Made by a program: the position numbers and the translations under genes. The notes beneath the pieces were generated by a model. That model did no database searches. It worked only from the letters and a program-made list of their open reading frames with translations, and had not been told where the DNA came from. DNA of 64,000 nt from CAZUHB01 sp964620445 (GTDB lineage: Bacteria; Planctomycetota; B15-G4; CAYZWU01). The DNA is taken from positions 1 through 64,000 of the forward strand of contig CAZUHB010000005.1 of assembly GCA_964620445.1 (NCBI GenBank), read 5' to 3'. Positions 61,381 through 64,000 of this stretch are shown here, one piece after another. Each line of letters opens with the position of its first letter. Position 1 is the first letter of the stretch.

Positions 61381-61975
61381 CGGAAGCCTCAACTTTCAGA
61401 TATGCGACCAGTTTGCTCCGGACGTTTTCGCGCGCCCGGAACAGCATCGACTTCACCGCCTCGAGACTCATGTTCATGACCTCGGCGATCTCCTGGTAGG
61501 AGAGATCCTCATACTTGTTCAGAACGAGAGCCATCCGCTGCTTCTCGGGTAGGTTGAAAACCGTTTCGCGGACCTTGCGGTGCAGCTCCTTGTCCTCCAT
61601 CTCCTCGATCGGCGTGGTGGCTTTCTGGTCGCTGATGAAGAACTCGCTCCTGTCCCTTCCGCGCAGACTCTCCAGCGAGAAGGCAAAACGCTTCTTGCGG
61701 GCCTGAACCTCGTTGACGACCAGATTGTAGAGAATCCGGAAAACCCATGTCTTGAACGCGGCCAGAGGCTTGTACCTCGCCCGGGCCCTGTAAACCCTGA
61801 GAAAGACCTCCTGCGCCAGGTCCTCGGCCAGGGACGAATCCCCGACGTAACGATAGGCGGTCTGGATGATCGACTGTTTGTAGATTTCGACCAGGCTCTC
61901 GAATGCGGATTCATCGCCCCTCTGCACCTTCATCATGAGTTCCTGGCCTTTATCGCGCCAGCCTTCTGGGGTCAT
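61370..61975 (-). CDS. ECF-type RNA polymerase sigma factor
   Basis: A RpoE-like extracytoplasmic-function sigma factor of about 201 residues. Region 2 shows DSSLAEDLAQEVFLRVYRA and FKTWVFRILYN; region 4 shows LPEKQRMALVLNKYEDLSYQEIAEVM and EAVKSMLFRARENVR. The start ATG at 61975 (MTPEGWRDK) is preferred; a GTG nine codons upstream (62002) lacks a ribosome site. It leads a coupled operon with its anti-sigma and an exported charged protein. Target promoters cannot be named from this window. Confidence 0.92.
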   Translation of the reverse strand: MTPEGWRDKGQELMMKVQRGDESAFESLVEIYKQSIIQTAYRYVGDSSLAEDLAQEVFLRVYRARARYKPLAAFKTWVFRILYNLVVNEVQARKKRFAFSLESLRGRDRSEFFISDQKATTPIEEMEDKELHRKVRETVFNLPEKQRMALVLNKYEDLSYQEIAEVMNMSLEAVKSMLFRARENVRSKLVAYLKVEASDEV

Positions 61976-62114
61976 GGTCGAGCCTGTCTCAGTGGTGATC
62001 ACACTGTTTATGAACCGCTCATCGGCACAAAGAGTTGCGGAGAAATATCGTCGTCTGCGATTGCATGTTAGCCTTTTATTCCTGGGGGGATAGGGATTTT
62101 GCTCTTCTGTCAGA

Positions 62115-63377
62115 TCAAAAAAATCTCATCCTTGAAAACGGGTAAAAGATCAAGAAGGGTCTTCCCATGATCCTCTCCCCGTTCACGGCGCCGATCATTC
62201 TGCTGTCCTCGCTCTTGGAACTGTTGTCGCCGAGAAAGAAATAGTGGTCCTCCGGCACGATGTAAGGCTCCCTGTCGTGGCGCGCGTAGCGGCCGATCGA
62301 CGAATAGTGGACATCGCGATCGATCTTCACCGAATGGAACAGGACATCGAGGCCCTGCACACCGAAAGAGGGCTGGTTGTGGAGAGCCGTCGACTCGACG
62401 ACTTCGTTGTCGTCGTACCGGTGCAAGCAAAGCAACCGGTCGTCGCAGTAGAGTGCGACCTGGTTATCGATGTTCATGAAGCGGAACGTGTAGCAGCGGT
62501 TGTATTCCAGACAGGGAACCACGCCGGCATCGGGCAGATCCAGTTCGACCTGAACGCGATTCCGGATCAACCGCACGAGACTATCCCGTCCCTCCTTCCA
62601 ATGGAGCTCGAACTTGAAGCGGTCCCCTCCCTCGCGCAACCGCCAGGTGATGCAGCCCTGCGAGCCTTTCAAGACGGTGCATTCCGTGGTGAGGCAGAGA
62701 TCGTTGACCGGAAAGGTACCCGGAACCGAATTCTCCTCTTCGTCGAGGTAGCTGTCGGAGACCTCCGGTCCGTAGGTGAGGCTGATCTCGCGCCCCTGGA
62801 AAACATCGTCCGACGCGCGACAAAGCAGGCTGTCCTTCTCGACCGTCCAGCCTTTCTCGCGCGCAACGTTGTCGACCCTGGGCGAGCGATCGAGATCACG
62901 GTACGCGTGCCAGTCATCGAGGAAGGATTCATCGAACCGCGACCGGTACACGGGGATCAAGAGGGACTCTATCTGGGACGGAGTCTTTCTGATCCGCTTC
63001 TGCGGATCGCCGACGAAAATGTCACCGTCCTTTCCGATTCGGACTCTTTCACCCGGAAGACCGATGAGCCGTTTGACCATCAGAACGGTACCGGCGCCCC
63101 CGTGCGCGCTCAGGGCGCTATCGCCCAGGCGATCGGTGTCGACCTCGAAAACGACCAGATCGAACCTCTCGGGCTGGAAGAGGCTGTAGTAGGGTTTGAA
63201 AACAGCGACCCTGTCGCCCTTCAACTCGTCGCCCCGTAGAAGGGGTTCCATCGACTCGGTCGGGATCGTGTACCCGGCGATCACGAAGATCTTGATCAGC
63301 AGCGCAATCACCACGCAGAAGAAGAGGAACGACCACCAGCTTTTCAACCATGGTGAAAGTCGTCCGAGAAGACCCAC
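62115..63377 (-). CDS. lepB: Signal peptidase I with a long insert
   Basis: Removes signal peptides from exported proteins. After one N-terminal TM helix (about 14-34) come catalytic Ser42 in IPTESMEPLL and Lys102 in MVKRLIGLPGE; the C-terminal box FLGDNSSKSEDSR is also present. Between about residues 125 and 365 lies a 240-residue insert rich in beta strand and Cys/His/Tyr, far larger than in standard enzymes. The GTG at 63377 is chosen because GAGG precedes it by 8 nt; upstream codons overlap mgtE. The gene lies 20 bp after mgtE on the same strand. Confidence 0.88.
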   Translation of the reverse strand: MGLLGRLSPWLKSWWSFLFFCVVIALLIKIFVIAGYTIPTESMEPLLRGDELKGDRVAVFKPYYSLFQPERFDLVVFEVDTDRLGDSALSAHGGAGTVLMVKRLIGLPGERVRIGKDGDIFVGDPQKRIRKTPSQIESLLIPVYRSRFDESFLDDWHAYRDLDRSPRVDNVAREKGWTVEKDSLLCRASDDVFQGREISLTYGPEVSDSYLDEEENSVPGTFPVNDLCLTTECTVLKGSQGCITWRLREGGDRFKFELHWKEGRDSLVRLIRNRVQVELDLPDAGVVPCLEYNRCYTFRFMNIDNQVALYCDDRLLCLHRYDDNEVVESTALHNQPSFGVQGLDVLFHSVKIDRDVHYSSIGRYARHDREPYIVPEDHYFFLGDNSSKSEDSRMIGAVNGERIMGRPFLIFYPFSRMRFF

Positions 63378-63397
63378 TGGAAACACCTCGATTGCGG

Positions 63398-64000
63398 TCA
63401 ATGCAGAAGGGGAAGTGCGATGGTGAAATAGATGGCGAAGCCGAAGAGATCGTTCAACGTCGTCAGGATCGGACCCGATGCGTAGGCAGGGTCGACCTTG
63501 ATCAGGAGGCAGGCGAAGGGCATCATCGTTCCAAGAAACGCCGCACACACGATCGATCCGAAGAGAGCCAGGCTGACGACATATCCGAGATTGCCGGCGT
63601 CGTAGTGACCGGAGTCGGGAGGAAACAGGATCAGAACGCCGCCGATGATCGTGCCGCTGATCAGACCGATGATGGAGGCGATAAAAACCTCCTTGGTCAG
63701 AACCTTCCAGAATATCGACGGGTAGACTTCGCCCGTTGCCAATCCGCGGACCATGACCGTGGACGACTGGATTCCCACGTTGCCTGCCATTCCGCCGATC
63801 ATGGGGATGAAGCAGAGCAGGAGGGTCCAGAGATTCTCCACGTGGGCGTCATTGAGGCCCGAGGAGGTCTCGAACCACTTGATGAGCATGGCAGCGAGGT
63901 AGGTCCCGCCAAGGGTCACGAGCAGCCACGGCATGCGTGCGGAGACACGGCGTACGAAGTGCTGCTGTGTGGGGTGCATCGTGACTTCGCCCGCCATGCG
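63398..64000 (-). CDS. mgtE: Magnesium transporter MgtE, C-terminal part (runs off the window)
   Basis: The frame enters from the right edge and ends at 63398, giving about 200 residues of the MgtE membrane domain: five TM helices, with the conserved MIGGMAGNVGIQSSTVMVRG loop and DPAYASGPILTTLNDLFGF, whose acidic residue lines the Mg2+ pore. N-terminal regulatory CBS domains would lie beyond the window. Signal peptidase I follows on the same strand. Confidence 0.92.
   Translation of the reverse strand, partial: RMAGEVTMHPTQQHFVRRVSARMPWLLVTLGGTYLAAMLIKWFETSSGLNDAHVENLWTLLLCFIPMIGGMAGNVGIQSSTVMVRGLATGEVYPSIFWKVLTKEVFIASIIGLISGTIIGGVLILFPPDSGHYDAGNLGYVVSLALFGSIVCAAFLGTMMPFACLLIKVDPAYASGPILTTLNDLFGFAIYFTIALPLLH

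Overview
The window is a 64 kb piece of a GC-rich bacterial chromosome, probably from a scaffolded or metagenome-derived assembly because it holds a gap of exactly 100 Ns. It is nearly fully coding. It shows no tRNA, rRNA, insertion sequence, prophage or CRISPR array. KdsA, Shine-Dalgarno sites, lipoprotein signals and many secreted proteins point to a Gram-negative cell with LPS. Several traits recall Planctomycetota or a neighbouring uncultured phylum: a Ser/Thr kinase joined to a TM segment and a TPR tail, a signal peptidase I with a long insert, giant carboxypeptidase-regulatory-like repeat proteins, and a DUF1570-type metalloprotease fusion. This placement is inference from gene content only.

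Layout. 1-1.7 kb: tail of a secreted protein, then CBS protein-dapA. 1.8-6.2 kb (minus): SpoIIE-type phosphatase, pgpA-pgsA (phosphatidylglycerol synthesis), rimO. 6.4-9.8 kb (plus): cysS, a BtpA-like protein and a deoxyhypusine-synthase-like protein. 9.8-10.6 kb: a noncoding block made of two inverted copies of a nested palindrome, the most unusual feature of the window. 10.6-12.6 kb (minus): two glycosyltransferases. 12.8-17.9 kb (plus): a tightly overlapping operon of a serine-palmitoyltransferase-like enzyme, a GNAT-like acyltransferase, an NAD-dependent epimerase/reductase, a PAP2 membrane phosphatase and pcm, which looks like bacterial ceramide synthesis. 18-28.6 kb: three very large exported proteins. 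28.9-33.1 kb: glycine cleavage gcvH-gcvPA-gcvPB with a convergent LipM-like octanoyltransferase. 33.2-40.7 kb (minus): a SurA-like chaperone, then rluD-mce-pccB-biotin carboxylase-BCCP (propionyl-CoA/methylmalonyl-CoA metabolism). 41-46 kb: formylglycine-generating-enzyme-like protein, apgM, RmlD-like reductase, kdsA. 46.2-51.9 kb: a regulatory block with a Ser/Thr kinase, a GAF-sigma54 activator, a FliA-type sigma factor and a FixJ-type regulator. 51.9-58 kb: DUF3604-like lipoprotein, gamma-glutamyltransferase, a 19-bp tandem repeat containing the assembly gap, then larE-mnmA. 58-64 kb (minus): a GT-C glycosyltransferase, an ECF sigma/anti-sigma/exported-protein operon, signal peptidase I and the C-terminal part of MgtE.

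Themes: envelope lipid building (pgpA, pgsA, ceramide genes, kdsA, glycosyltransferases), lipoyl- and biotin-dependent carbon metabolism, sulfur chemistry on tRNA, S12 and cofactor (mnmA, rimO, larE), and several layers of envelope and stress regulation. Coordinates were counted by hand from the sequence; no homology search or folding program was run.
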